Source: Salinispira pacifica
GTDB lineage: Bacteria > Spirochaetota > Spirochaetia > DSM-27196 > Salinispiraceae
Length of the DNA: 64,000 nucleotides
Assembly: GCF_000507245.1 (NCBI RefSeq)
Contig: NC_023035.1
Span: 1,465,501 to 1,529,500 of the forward strand
Reading direction: 5' to 3'
In this document: in pieces, positions 17,440 through 25,762 of the stretch
Layout of the letters: the number at the start of each line of letters is the position of its first letter
Position numbering within the stretch: the first letter of the stretch is position 1
Notes under the pieces: model-generated
What the model was told of the DNA's origin: nothing
What the model saw: only the letters and a program-made list of their open reading frames with translations
Databases searched by the model: none
Program-made: the position numbers and the translations under genes

Positions 17440-18768
17440 ATGAAAACCCAAGAACAGGCTTCCGCCCAGGCGGAACAGACGGACAAAATCCCGGGATCCC
17501 ATATTTCCGGGCGAACGGTACACATCGAAGCATTGAAGATTCTTGCGGAACGGGGCTTCCTCCAGCAGTGCAGTGATCTTCAGGGGCTGGAAAAGCGGAT
17601 GGAAGAAGGACCGGTTACCCTCTATGTGGGAACCGACCCCACCGGACCCAGTCTCCATGCCGGGCACATGGTTCCCATGTTCGCCGTAGCCCATCTTGCC
17701 AGGGCAGGGCACAGACCCACCGTTCTTATCGGCGGAGGTACCGCCATGGTGGGAGATCCCAGCGGCAAGACCGAAATGCGGAAAATGATCAGTGCCAGGG
17801 AAATTTCCGAAAACGGCAAGCGGTTCGAGAAACAGCTGAACACGTTTTTTCATCATGCGGGGGTCACCGAAGAGGTGAACTTTGTAAATAACGCCGACTG
17901 GCTTTCGGGTCTTAATTACATCGATTTCCTCAGGGATATCGGCCGTCATTTTTCGGTAAACCGGATGCTCAGTTTTGAAGCATACAAGATGCGCATGGAA
18001 ACAGGACTTTCCTTCATTGAGTTCAACTACCAGCTTCTGCAAAGTTTCGACTTTCTAGAACTCTACCGGAAACATAACTGCGAACTGCAGATCGGCGGGG
18101 ATGACCAATGGGGGAACATTGTGGCAGGAGTTGACCTGATCCGCCGGGTGGAAGGGCATGAAGCCCGAAGCTTCGGCCTTACCTTTCCCCTGGTGACCCG
18201 ATCCGACGGGAAAAAGATGGGGAAAACCGAACAAGGCGCCGTTTTTCTGGATGGCGAACTGTTCACCCCCTTTGACTTTTTCCAGTACTGGCGCAATGTT
18301 GCCGACGCCGACGTGATTAAATTTCTCAAGCTTTTCACCTTCCTTCCCATGGAGCAGATCAATGAAATGGCATCCTGGAAGGATCAGAAGATCAACGAGG
18401 CCAAGGAAATTCTTGCCTATGAATTCACTTCCCTGGTACACGGGAAAGAAACGGCGGACAAGGTTCTTGAATCGGTAAAGGCGGCATTTTCCAAAGGCGG
18501 ATCAGGCGCAGCCCTGGATTCCATGCCCACCACCGAAATTCCCTCAGCGGAACTGGAGGCGGGAATCGGCGTACTGGAACTGTTTGCCCGAAGCGGCTTG
18601 TGTTCCTCCCGGGGCGAAGCCCGCCGTCTTGTTCAGCAGGGCGGTGCCAGGGTGAACGATGAGAAAGTGAGCGACATTGAGCAGAACATTGACGCCTCCC
18701 ATCTTGGAGAGGACGGAATCGTTCTCAGAGCCGGAAAAAAACGCTATGCCAGGATTGTAAGGGGCTGA
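17440..18768 (+). CDS. tyrS: Tyrosyl-tRNA synthetase
   Basis: A class I synthetase of 442 residues. Key features: YVGTDPTGPSLHAGHMVPM with the HIGH-type HAGH, GGDDQWGNIVAG, and the KMSKS counterpart GKKMGKTEQGAVFLD. The C-terminal about 70 residues form an S4 RNA-binding domain (LFARSGLCSSRGEARRLVQQGGARVNDEKV). The roughly 25-residue N-terminal tail before TVHIEALKIL is not conserved. It follows glyS after 158 nt and ends upstream of a good terminator at 18864. Confidence 0.96.
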   Translation: MKTQEQASAQAEQTDKIPGSHISGRTVHIEALKILAERGFLQQCSDLQGLEKRMEEGPVTLYVGTDPTGPSLHAGHMVPMFAVAHLARAGHRPTVLIGGGTAMVGDPSGKTEMRKMISAREISENGKRFEKQLNTFFHHAGVTEEVNFVNNADWLSGLNYIDFLRDIGRHFSVNRMLSFEAYKMRMETGLSFIEFNYQLLQSFDFLELYRKHNCELQIGGDDQWGNIVAGVDLIRRVEGHEARSFGLTFPLVTRSDGKKMGKTEQGAVFLDGELFTPFDFFQYWRNVADADVIKFLKLFTFLPMEQINEMASWKDQKINEAKEILAYEFTSLVHGKETADKVLESVKAAFSKGGSGAALDSMPTTEIPSAELEAGIGVLELFARSGLCSSRGEARRLVQQGGARVNDEKVSDIEQNIDASHLGEDGIVLRAGKKRYARIVRG

Positions 18769-18863
18769 GTTTCCACCGGTTCCTTACATCCCCCGTCGAA
18801 GACGTCATTATGAACGGACCTCATCATAAACGGACGGCATTAAAAAAGATGGTATCCAAAAAG

Positions 18864-18897
18864 GATGTCTGAGCCCCGGGCTGAGGCATCTTTTTTT
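18864..18897 (+). terminator. Intrinsic terminator after tyrS
   Basis: GATGTCTGAGCCC pairs with GGGCTGAGGCATC (one G-G mismatch, one wobble) around a short loop, followed by seven T residues (18891-18897). It ends the gltX-glyS-tyrS run. Confidence 0.85.
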
Positions 18898-18913
18898 ATC
18901 CGGCAAAAATTGT

Positions 18914-19046
18914 CAGTGCACAGAAGCTTGTGAAGAACCATGTATTCCAATAAAAACCTGCATATGTAGTGCCTGAAAAATGCCCGACACCACCAGTACG
19001 GTATAATTTTTCGAAATAGATAGTTTTCACAAGCTTTGGTGCACTG
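18914..19046. repeat. 133-bp element with 21-bp imperfect inverted ends
   Basis: Left arm CAGTGCACAGAAGCTTGTGAA (18914-18934, given here in two overlapping parts: CAGTGCACAGAAG and AAGCTTGTGAA) pairs with the right arm at 19026-19046 (TTCACAAGCTTTGGTGCACTG split likewise) with about three mismatches. The 91-nt interior has TATAAT at about 19002 and no coding frame of note. It sits in the 567-nt gap between tyrS and the RlmK-like gene. It could be a miniature mobile element or a structured RNA; no clear target duplication is seen. Confidence 0.5.
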
Positions 19047-19125
19047 TAAACCGGTCACATTCCGATTAATCCGGGCACTGCTGGTGGAGGGGGGGGTGCC
19101 TGCCCATCGGGGGACGCAAGGAATT

Positions 19126-19193
19126 AGATGGTACAGTGAAACAGATGGTGCAGTGAAACAGATGGCTCAATGAACCTGATGGTGCAAAAAATG
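19126..19193. repeat. 17-bp tandem repeat, four copies
   Basis: Units begin at 19126, 19143, 19160 and 19177. The first two differ by one base (AGATGGTACAGTGAAAC, AGATGGTGCAGTGAAAC); the last two are more diverged. The unit length equals that of the repeat at 831-892, though the sequence differs. A run of ten or so G residues follows (about 19194-19203). Confidence 0.75.
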
Positions 19194-19306
19194 AGGGGGG
19201 GGGGAACCCCGGCTCGGAGCAGGCATGCAACGCCTCTGTTCACAACCTGGCCCCAAATCCCCAGCTCACAACCTGGTATCAACGCCCTCACCCGGGAGGC
19301 CGTTGC

Positions 19307-19352
19307 ATCAGGCCCGCTGAATCAAGTCCATCGAATCAGGCCCGCTGAATCA
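19307..19352. repeat. 18-bp direct repeat overlapping a gene end
   Basis: ATCAGGCCCGCTGAATCA occurs at 19307-19324 and 19335-19352. The second copy contains the stop codon and last codons of the minus-strand methyltransferase gene, so the first copy looks like a short duplication of the gene's 3' end. The rest of 19194-19306 holds no gene I can support. Confidence 0.7.
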
Positions 19353-20304
19353 GCCAGCAGCGGTGGGGTTTGCGCTTGGCAAAATCCTCAGGAATGGTCT
19401 TGTTGGTTATTTCGTCTATGAGAGCACCCCGTTTTTTCAGTTCACGATCTTCCAGGCGGAATTTTCGGAAGTTGTTGCTGAAGATCAGTACACCCTTTTT
19501 GGTGAGAAGCTTCAGGCATTGCTCAATTAGCCAGACCTGGTCTTTCTGCACATCAAAAACCCCGTCCATTTTTTTGCTGTTGGAGAATGTGGGGGGATCG
19601 CAGACGATGAGATCGTAGCTGTCTTTTCGCTCCACGGCCTGGTTCAGCCATTCAACTGCATTGGCGGTAATCAGCCGGTGGAGATTTCCGGTAAGAAAGC
19701 CGTTTCGCTCAAGGTTTCGCTTGGCCCATTCACTGTAGGTGTTGGACATATCCACGCTGGTGGTGCTCATAGCACCGCCGTTGGCGGCGTAGACCGAAAA
19801 GCTGCCTGTGTAGGAAAAGAGATTGAGCATTCTTGACCCGTCCGCTATGTCCCGGATGAAGGAACGGGTGGTACGGTGATCCAGGAACAGCCCGGTATCA
19901 AGATAATCAGAAAGGTTGACCTCGAATTCCAGGCCGCCTTCGCGGATCTCTATGGTGAAGCGTTCACGGGCGAAGCGCTCGTACTGATTGCGCCCTTTCT
20001 GCTGCCGGCGGGTCTTGATGAAGACATTTTCCTCTGGGATTCCCAGAGCCCTGGCCGCATGCTCAGCCATGGTGATGGTCCACTCTTCCTGTTCCTTCTC
20101 GTCTTTGTCCCGGAATTTCAAAAGCTCTGCGATATGCAGATACTTTCCGTATATATCAATCTGAAGAGGGACTTCCGGAATATCCTTGTCGTACAGCCGG
20201 AACGCCTGAATATCCTGTCGTTTTGCCCATTTTCGAAGATGCTGATGCCGCTTTTTCAAGCGGTTCATGAGCATTTCTGCCTGGTCGGCGGTTTTTTCAT
20301 CCAT
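19336..20304 (-). CDS. RlmK-like 23S rRNA methyltransferase
   Basis: A 322-residue SAM-dependent methyltransferase matching the C-terminal (RlmK) half of the E. coli fusion RlmKL: NRLKKRHQHLRKWAKRQDIQAFRLYDKDIP, then LDTGLFLDHRTTRSFI, the SAM motif MLNLFSYTGSFSVYAA and the catalytic-region YDLIVCDPPTFSNSKKM. RlmK makes m7G2069 in 23S rRNA; here the RlmL half is absent, as in other standalone versions. RlmI-like m5C activity is an alternative. It lies 63 nt downstream of rex on the same strand and may share its transcript. Confidence 0.85.
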   Translation of the reverse strand: MDEKTADQAEMLMNRLKKRHQHLRKWAKRQDIQAFRLYDKDIPEVPLQIDIYGKYLHIAELLKFRDKDEKEQEEWTITMAEHAARALGIPEENVFIKTRRQQKGRNQYERFARERFTIEIREGGLEFEVNLSDYLDTGLFLDHRTTRSFIRDIADGSRMLNLFSYTGSFSVYAANGGAMSTTSVDMSNTYSEWAKRNLERNGFLTGNLHRLITANAVEWLNQAVERKDSYDLIVCDPPTFSNSKKMDGVFDVQKDQVWLIEQCLKLLTKKGVLIFSNNFRKFRLEDRELKKRGALIDEITNKTIPEDFAKRKPHRCWLIQRA

Positions 20305-20367
20305 ATCGGGTACCTGTATTGTGTCTGCTGAGTCTTCTGTTGTTGTATCTGTCCATACAGCCGGCGG

Positions 20368-21009
20368 CTACACTGAGCCGTGCTGCCGGGCCATTTTCAC
20401 CGCAAGAACCGCGTAGCCCGACGAAAGGTCTTCTTTCTGCACCACCACATTCCCGGGAACCTTCAATTTTACATTGGTGAAATTCCATATCGCCTTGATG
20501 CCGGCCTTCACCAGCAGTTCTGCCACCGCCTGGGCCTGATCCGAAGGAACGGTGAGAATCGCAATATGCACATCCAGTTCCCGGATTTTATTCACCATCT
20601 GATTCAGGGAATGAACCGGAACACCGCAGATGGTTTTCCCGATTTTATCAGTTGAGGGATCGAATGCCGCCAGAATGCTCATGCCGTGACGCTTAAACTC
20701 CGCATATCCCATGAGAGCACGGCCCAGGTTACCGGCGCCTACAATGATGGCCCGGTGGATTTTATCCCATTCAAGAAACGAATTGATGGCATTGATCAGT
20801 TCCTTCACCGGAAAACCTATGCGGGGCTTTCCCACGATTCCGGTGATTGCCAGGTCTTTCCGTACCTGTATCGGCTCAAGTTCAAGCTCTTCGGCAATGA
20901 TGGTGCCGGAGATAAAGTCTTTCCCGTCTTTCTGAGCCGCCTCAACAACATGTAGATATGACGGAAGACGCTTGATGGTGGGCAGACTGGCAAGTTTTAC
21001 TATTGGCAT
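20368..21009 (-). CDS. rex: Redox-sensing repressor Rex
   Basis: Rex senses the NADH/NAD+ ratio and represses fermentation and respiration genes. The 213-residue protein has an N-terminal winged helix (about 1-80, LPSYLHVVEAAQKDG...LEPIQVRKDLAITG) and a Rossmann NAD-binding domain with GAGNLGRALMGY, followed by AAFDPSTDKIGKTICGVPVHSL. Length and layout match the family. I found no clear Rex site (TTGTGAANNNNTTCACAA-type) near its own start. Its direction is opposite to the uracil methyltransferase gene at 21116. Confidence 0.95.
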   Translation of the reverse strand: MPIVKLASLPTIKRLPSYLHVVEAAQKDGKDFISGTIIAEELELEPIQVRKDLAITGIVGKPRIGFPVKELINAINSFLEWDKIHRAIIVGAGNLGRALMGYAEFKRHGMSILAAFDPSTDKIGKTICGVPVHSLNQMVNKIRELDVHIAILTVPSDQAQAVAELLVKAGIKAIWNFTNVKLKVPGNVVVQKEDLSSGYAVLAVKMARQHGSV

Positions 21010-21115
21010 GTATAGACCCCATAACAGTTACGCGGATTAAGAAAAGCTGGTGAAATTATATCGGTAAATTTGCGCTTTCTCAAGCATTAGACAGGGATTT
21101 CTAAATGGGGGTAGA

Positions 21116-22369
21116 ATGGAGGAGATGAGTGAGATACAGATTGATACCGGCGACAAAACCGGGCAGCATGACGATGAATTACGCATAGAAAAAATTGTGT
21201 CAGGCGGATACGGACTCGGCCGGGATTCAGAGGGGGTGATATTCATCCCTTACACGGTCCCCGGGGATCTGATCCGGGTTGGATCCGTCAGGAGCGCCAA
21301 GGGAACCCGCTACGGTGAAGCAGTCCGGATTCTTGAGCCAGGACCGGGCCGCCGGGAAGCCCCCTGCAGATATTATTACCGCTGCGGCGGCTGCGATCTC
21401 CAGCATATTGAGTATGCCGCCCAACTGAATATCAAAAAAGAAATGATCAGAGAAGCGCTGATACGCCAGGGTGGTTTTGATCCCGGGGATTCTGTTTTGG
21501 CAGGTCTGGAGATGTTCGGATCTGACGAATGGAATAGCAGAAACCGGGTGCAGATCCATGCGGGACCCCAGGGACCGGGATTTATGGAAGCTCGCAGTAA
21601 CAGGGTTTTGAGAATAGAAACCTGTCCGGTGGTTCATCCCCGTATTAACCGCCTCCTGGCGGAGCCGGAATTGCGCGGCAGCAGCGGCGAGGGTGCGCGG
21701 ATACCGGTCTTTGCAGATGATTCGGCTGTCACTGTGAAGGAAGGAACCCATAGCCTGGAAATTGCCGGAAAACATCTGAGTTTTGATGTCCGGGGCTTTT
21801 TTCAGAGTAATCTTTCAGGCTTGGAACATCTCATTACCTGGGTGCGCCGGCGGCTCGATGATCTGAATGTGATCGCCCCTGCGGCAGCACTGGACATCTA
21901 TGGAGGTGTGGGCTTTTTATCTTCCCTTCTTCCCGGGGAATTCACCTCCATCGATGTTGTGGAAATCAACCGCCATGCGGAAACATATGTCCGGCGGAAT
22001 CTGGGAGACCGAGGACGCTTTTATGCCATGGATGCATCCGCATGGGCCCGGGGTCCGGGCAAGAGCAGGCTGAAAAGGGGCAGACAAGAGGCGAAAAAGT
22101 CCGGCGGTGCAAGCCGACGACCTGAGTTCAACGGGTATGATCTGGTGATTGTTGATCCGCCCAGAAAGGGGCTTGATGCAGCGTTGAGAAAACTGCTGCT
22201 GGAGACGGATGTACCCAACATTCTCTATGTATCCTGTGATCCGGTAACATTTTCCCGGGATCTCGCCCGGCTGAAAGAGCGCTACACGGTTCACAGCCTG
22301 GCGGGGTTCGATTTCTCACCCCATAATCATCATGTGGAGGCCGCCGCCTGGCTGGAGCGCTCTCAATGA
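21116..22369 (+). CDS. RlmD/RlmC-type rRNA (uracil-5-)-methyltransferase
   Basis: A TrmA-superfamily enzyme of 417 residues. An N-terminal TRAM domain (about 20-75) precedes iron-sulfur cysteines (PCRYYYRCGGCDLQHIEY; fourth Cys in IETCPVV). The SAM domain has LDIYGGVGFLSSLL and DLVIVDPPRKGLD, and the nucleophile sits in SCDPVTFSRDLARL. It makes 5-methyluridine in rRNA; the exact position (747 or 1939) cannot be told from sequence alone. The start at 21116 has GGGG at 21107-21111; ATG 21125 is an alternative. It overlaps the next gene by 4 nt. Confidence 0.88.
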   Translation: MEEMSEIQIDTGDKTGQHDDELRIEKIVSGGYGLGRDSEGVIFIPYTVPGDLIRVGSVRSAKGTRYGEAVRILEPGPGRREAPCRYYYRCGGCDLQHIEYAAQLNIKKEMIREALIRQGGFDPGDSVLAGLEMFGSDEWNSRNRVQIHAGPQGPGFMEARSNRVLRIETCPVVHPRINRLLAEPELRGSSGEGARIPVFADDSAVTVKEGTHSLEIAGKHLSFDVRGFFQSNLSGLEHLITWVRRRLDDLNVIAPAAALDIYGGVGFLSSLLPGEFTSIDVVEINRHAETYVRRNLGDRGRFYAMDASAWARGPGKSRLKRGRQEAKKSGGASRRPEFNGYDLVIVDPPRKGLDAALRKLLLETDVPNILYVSCDPVTFSRDLARLKERYTVHSLAGFDFSPHNHHVEAAAWLERSQ

Positions 22370-24096
22370 CCGGAATTCAGGATCTCAGCATTCGCCGATA
22401 TCATGTGCCGCATCTTTTTTTCTTATCTCTTATGCTGATATGGAACTCGCTGCTTTTCGCCCAGGATCAGGAATCCCTCCTCCCTACAGCGGCGGAGCTT
22501 GAGCGCTATCCGTGGTATGAGACCATCGTTCTGGAGGGGCGGGTAATCAACGACCCCCTGTTTACAACAGATGGCGGAATGATCCTGATCAGCGATGACA
22601 GACGAATTCAGAGAATAGATGCCCGGGCCCAGGGTCCCGCTCCCCGCTGGAACCTCCGGCTGCCCAGGTTATCCGCCGGGGAATGGTTCATATCAAGCGG
22701 AGCGGGAGTTCTCATTCCCGCTCCCGGCGGGAGGATGTGGAGTGTTGATATTCGCCGGGGACGGGTTCTCGACCGGAGCATCCGCTATCCATTCGGGGAT
22801 GAGGGGACCGTACTGTTCCGGGATATCGTCCGGGGAAGGATAGTTGAGGTACGCTCCGCAGACAGGGGGGCGGCGGTTCACCTGTATCGCTGGAACCCGT
22901 CGGAAGAGGGCAGGGGTAAGATGCTGCTCCGCTGGGAGGTCTCCGGTTCGCAGGAAGGGCTGAGAAGCATTCATCTGCATGACGGCCGGATTTTCATTTT
23001 TCAGACCGCCGATGCTCTCCGCTGGTTTTCTCTGGACGGCGCGGAATTGGCACAGTCCGATCTTGCCCGGGGACAGAGTGATGGAAGATACTCCCAATGG
23101 GATGAACTGTTCCGGATGGGAGATCTGTATTTTCTCAATAATCTGGAAGGCGGCAGATACCGGATATATGATTCTACGGGAGCTCTGCTGACCGAAGCAG
23201 AAAAACCGGCCGGGTCTCCGGTCCTCATGAGCTGGAAGATTATTTCCGGTGCAGAGGGGGGTAATTTCACCGTCAGTCACTCATCCGGGGGGCTGTATGC
23301 CGAAACGGGCAGGGGGTCCCGGCGGCTTTTTTTCAGCCTTGAAGAGCAATGGCGATTTCTCCGGTTTTTTTATCACGACGGGTATTTGTATGCTGCAGAT
23401 AACGGATGGCGGATTCACCGTTTCCACATCAGGGAAATGGCCCAGGAGCTCTACGGGGCGGATATCCGCCCAACGGCACCCGGTTCAACGGGCACACCCC
23501 AAGAAGGCGCATTTCTGTCTGAACTGCTGGTTGCCGCTCTTGATTTTCCTGACAGGTTCGATGCCCAGATAACCTCCATCAGCCGGGCCGTGGAAAACGG
23601 GGAACTGCGGGGCCGCCTGGAAAATTACAGCAGTGCCCTGGACGGGACGATCCGGGCGGTCTACGGCTCCGCAGCTGCAGGTTCCCCGTCCAACACCCTC
23701 CCGGGAAGCGCCGAGAACCGCAGGCAGCTGGCCGCAGCCGTGCTCCTTTTGGGGGATTCCGGGATGATCTCCCGGCTGATCAACGCTCTTCAATACGAAT
23801 TTCACCCCCGGGTTCTCTTCGAGCTGGTTGAGCGGGGTGGTGAATTGCTGCCGATGCAGAAGCTGGAGCTCATCGCTTTGCTCAGAGCTTACATCGCCGA
23901 CGCCCAGCCCTGGCAGCGCAGCGGCGAACTGATGGCCGGGTTCGCCGAATTTCTCCTGCATGAACTGGAGCAGAATTCTCCCGGCGGAGGCGAAGAATCA
24001 GTGGTTGCACAGGAAGCCTTTCCCGCTTTGAATGCCGTGTATCCGTATCTTGATAATGTTCAATTACGCAGACGCATTCTGGGGCAAAGTCCCTAG
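22366..24096 (+). CDS. Exported beta-propeller protein, function unknown
   Basis: A 576-residue protein with a signal-like hydrophobic segment (about 15-31, LFFLSLMLIWNSLLFAQ). Residues about 50-370 alternate short beta strands with repeated Trp/Asp-rich turns, as in PQQ-like propellers. The C-terminal about 190 residues are helical, perhaps HEAT-like (LRAYIADAQPWQRSGELMAGFAEFLLHELE). I recognise no enzyme motif. It starts within the methyltransferase gene's stop (4-nt overlap) and is followed by the P83/100 gene, so the two exported proteins may act together. Confidence 0.7.
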   Translation: MTGIQDLSIRRYHVPHLFFLSLMLIWNSLLFAQDQESLLPTAAELERYPWYETIVLEGRVINDPLFTTDGGMILISDDRRIQRIDARAQGPAPRWNLRLPRLSAGEWFISSGAGVLIPAPGGRMWSVDIRRGRVLDRSIRYPFGDEGTVLFRDIVRGRIVEVRSADRGAAVHLYRWNPSEEGRGKMLLRWEVSGSQEGLRSIHLHDGRIFIFQTADALRWFSLDGAELAQSDLARGQSDGRYSQWDELFRMGDLYFLNNLEGGRYRIYDSTGALLTEAEKPAGSPVLMSWKIISGAEGGNFTVSHSSGGLYAETGRGSRRLFFSLEEQWRFLRFFYHDGYLYAADNGWRIHRFHIREMAQELYGADIRPTAPGSTGTPQEGAFLSELLVAALDFPDRFDAQITSISRAVENGELRGRLENYSSALDGTIRAVYGSAAAGSPSNTLPGSAENRRQLAAAVLLLGDSGMISRLINALQYEFHPRVLFELVERGGELLPMQKLELIALLRAYIADAQPWQRSGELMAGFAEFLLHELEQNSPGGGEESVVAQEAFPALNAVYPYLDNVQLRRRILGQSP

Positions 24097-24143
24097 TGCA
24101 ATATTCCGTCAATAACGCTATTATCATAGAAGAAGGGGATGTT

Positions 24144-25727
24144 ATGAAATTCAGACTATCTGCATTTGGTTTCGGTGTTTTTACTGCCTTACTGGTGTTT
24201 TCCTCGGCCTTGTCACTTCATGGGCTGGAGGTTGATGTTGATGAGTTGGAAACAACTGTTACCGATACCGTAAGTTTTATTAATTATTCCGGTCCCCACG
24301 ATGATATCGACACCATTGAAGAGATTCGGGGAATCGGCGTCAGTCTTTCCAGGGAGATTGCTTCGGGGGAAAGCCGGGAGTTTGCCGGGAAGTACCGGAT
24401 AACCCATGTGCTGCCCGAAGAAGGACAGACTCTCAGAGGAGCAGATGTTCTTGAACTTCTGGATGACGCCCGGGTGGACCACATCGACAATCTCAGAAGG
24501 ATTATTTCCGCATACCTGGAAAGCCGATACGCATACAGCAGCGAAGATGCCAATCTTCTGGGCAGGCTGGTAACCGTATACAACGCCGTGCACCGGGGCA
24601 ACATGGAGCTGTTTAGCAGCCGCTATATCCCTGAACTCACCACGGTTCTTGACCCGGAAAAGGCGGGCCTCTCCCTGAGTTACACCGAATGGGCCGGAGC
24701 ATCCCAGATTATTATTCCAATTGCACCTGACGCAGCCCCCGGTGAACTTTCCTCTGTACCCGCCGATGAACTGATGGATGAATCCGTTGAGGAGACCATC
24801 CGCGACAGCGAAGACAGGGGCCTTGAAGAGCGAATGGAAACCGCAGACCTGATCGACCGCACGGTGGATGAGGAAACTTCCCAGATCGAAGAGGAAGAGA
24901 CTGCGATCCAGGAAGAGCAGGAAGCCATCCAGGAGGAAGAGCAGGAGCTTCAACAGCAGGAACAGGAACTGGAAGAGGAAATCCAGGAACTGGACCGGCA
25001 GATAGAAGAGTCCGAACCGGAAAGTGAGGAACGGGAGGAACTGGAACAGCAGAGGGAAGAGGCTGAACAGCAGCAGGAGGACGTGAGCCGGCAGCGGGAA
25101 GAGCTGGATGAACGCCGACAGGAAACCGAGGAACGGCAGGCGCAGACAGATCAGCGGCGGGAACAAACCGATGAAGCTGAAGAGCGCTCCAGGGAAATAC
25201 GGGAAGAAGCCGCCCAGGATGTGGAGGAACTGTCCACGTCACGGGAAGAACCGGTATCCGAACTGCGGGTTACCCGCAGCAGAATTGCCAACAATGTGCT
25301 GTACTCAACCCTTTTAATTATTAACTCCAATGACGGAGCGGTGCTCACCACCGCCCAGCGGGAGATTATCGGCCGTCAGTATCTGGAAACCCGGCAGGGG
25401 ATTATCGCAATAAGCAAAGAGGACGGCTCCCCCGGACTTGTTCTTCTTGATCCTGATGATCTGAGTTTCATCTCCGCAGGGGACAGCGAGGTGAGTCCCT
25501 ACAGTCCCCTTCTCACCGGATCGGGAGACGGGATTTTTGCGGTAATACGAGACGGCGGTGAATGGTACGCCGGACGATTCGATGCGAACCTGAATCTTTT
25601 ATTCAGATCGTCAATACCGGTTTCCGAAGCCAGCAATTTAGTGATAGAAAATGGAAAGCTCATCGTCCAGCGCAAGGACGGTCGTTTTACCGGTCTGGAT
25701 CTGGATGAGCTCTCGGTAAATCCCTGA
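24144..25727 (+). CDS. P83/100-family spirochaetal antigen
   Basis: A 527-residue exported protein related to Borrelia P83/100. The N-terminal signal peptide (about 1-28) is followed by a conserved domain with family-like blocks: VSFINYSGPHDDIDTIEEIRG, NLRRIISAYLESRYAY, VTVYNAVHRGN and AGLSLSYTEWAGASQIIIPI. Residues about 240-385 are a long Glu/Gln/Arg-rich coiled coil (EEEQELQQQEQELEEEIQEL). A C-terminal beta-rich domain (about 400-527) closes it. ATG 24144 is chosen because it begins the signal peptide and AGAAGGGGA precedes it; the frame is open slightly further upstream. Known members are periplasmic or membrane-associated; the molecular role is unknown. Confidence 0.88.
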   Translation: MKFRLSAFGFGVFTALLVFSSALSLHGLEVDVDELETTVTDTVSFINYSGPHDDIDTIEEIRGIGVSLSREIASGESREFAGKYRITHVLPEEGQTLRGADVLELLDDARVDHIDNLRRIISAYLESRYAYSSEDANLLGRLVTVYNAVHRGNMELFSSRYIPELTTVLDPEKAGLSLSYTEWAGASQIIIPIAPDAAPGELSSVPADELMDESVEETIRDSEDRGLEERMETADLIDRTVDEETSQIEEEETAIQEEQEAIQEEEQELQQQEQELEEEIQELDRQIEESEPESEEREELEQQREEAEQQQEDVSRQREELDERRQETEERQAQTDQRREQTDEAEERSREIREEAAQDVEELSTSREEPVSELRVTRSRIANNVLYSTLLIINSNDGAVLTTAQREIIGRQYLETRQGIIAISKEDGSPGLVLLDPDDLSFISAGDSEVSPYSPLLTGSGDGIFAVIRDGGEWYAGRFDANLNLLFRSSIPVSEASNLVIENGKLIVQRKDGRFTGLDLDELSVNP

Positions 25728-25762
25728 ACCGGGACACCGGAAATCTATCTTGGAGAAAACAT

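Noticed and set aside
16385-17533. 382-codon open frame antisense to glyS
   Set aside because: Opposite the conserved GlyRS sequence, with no motif of its own.
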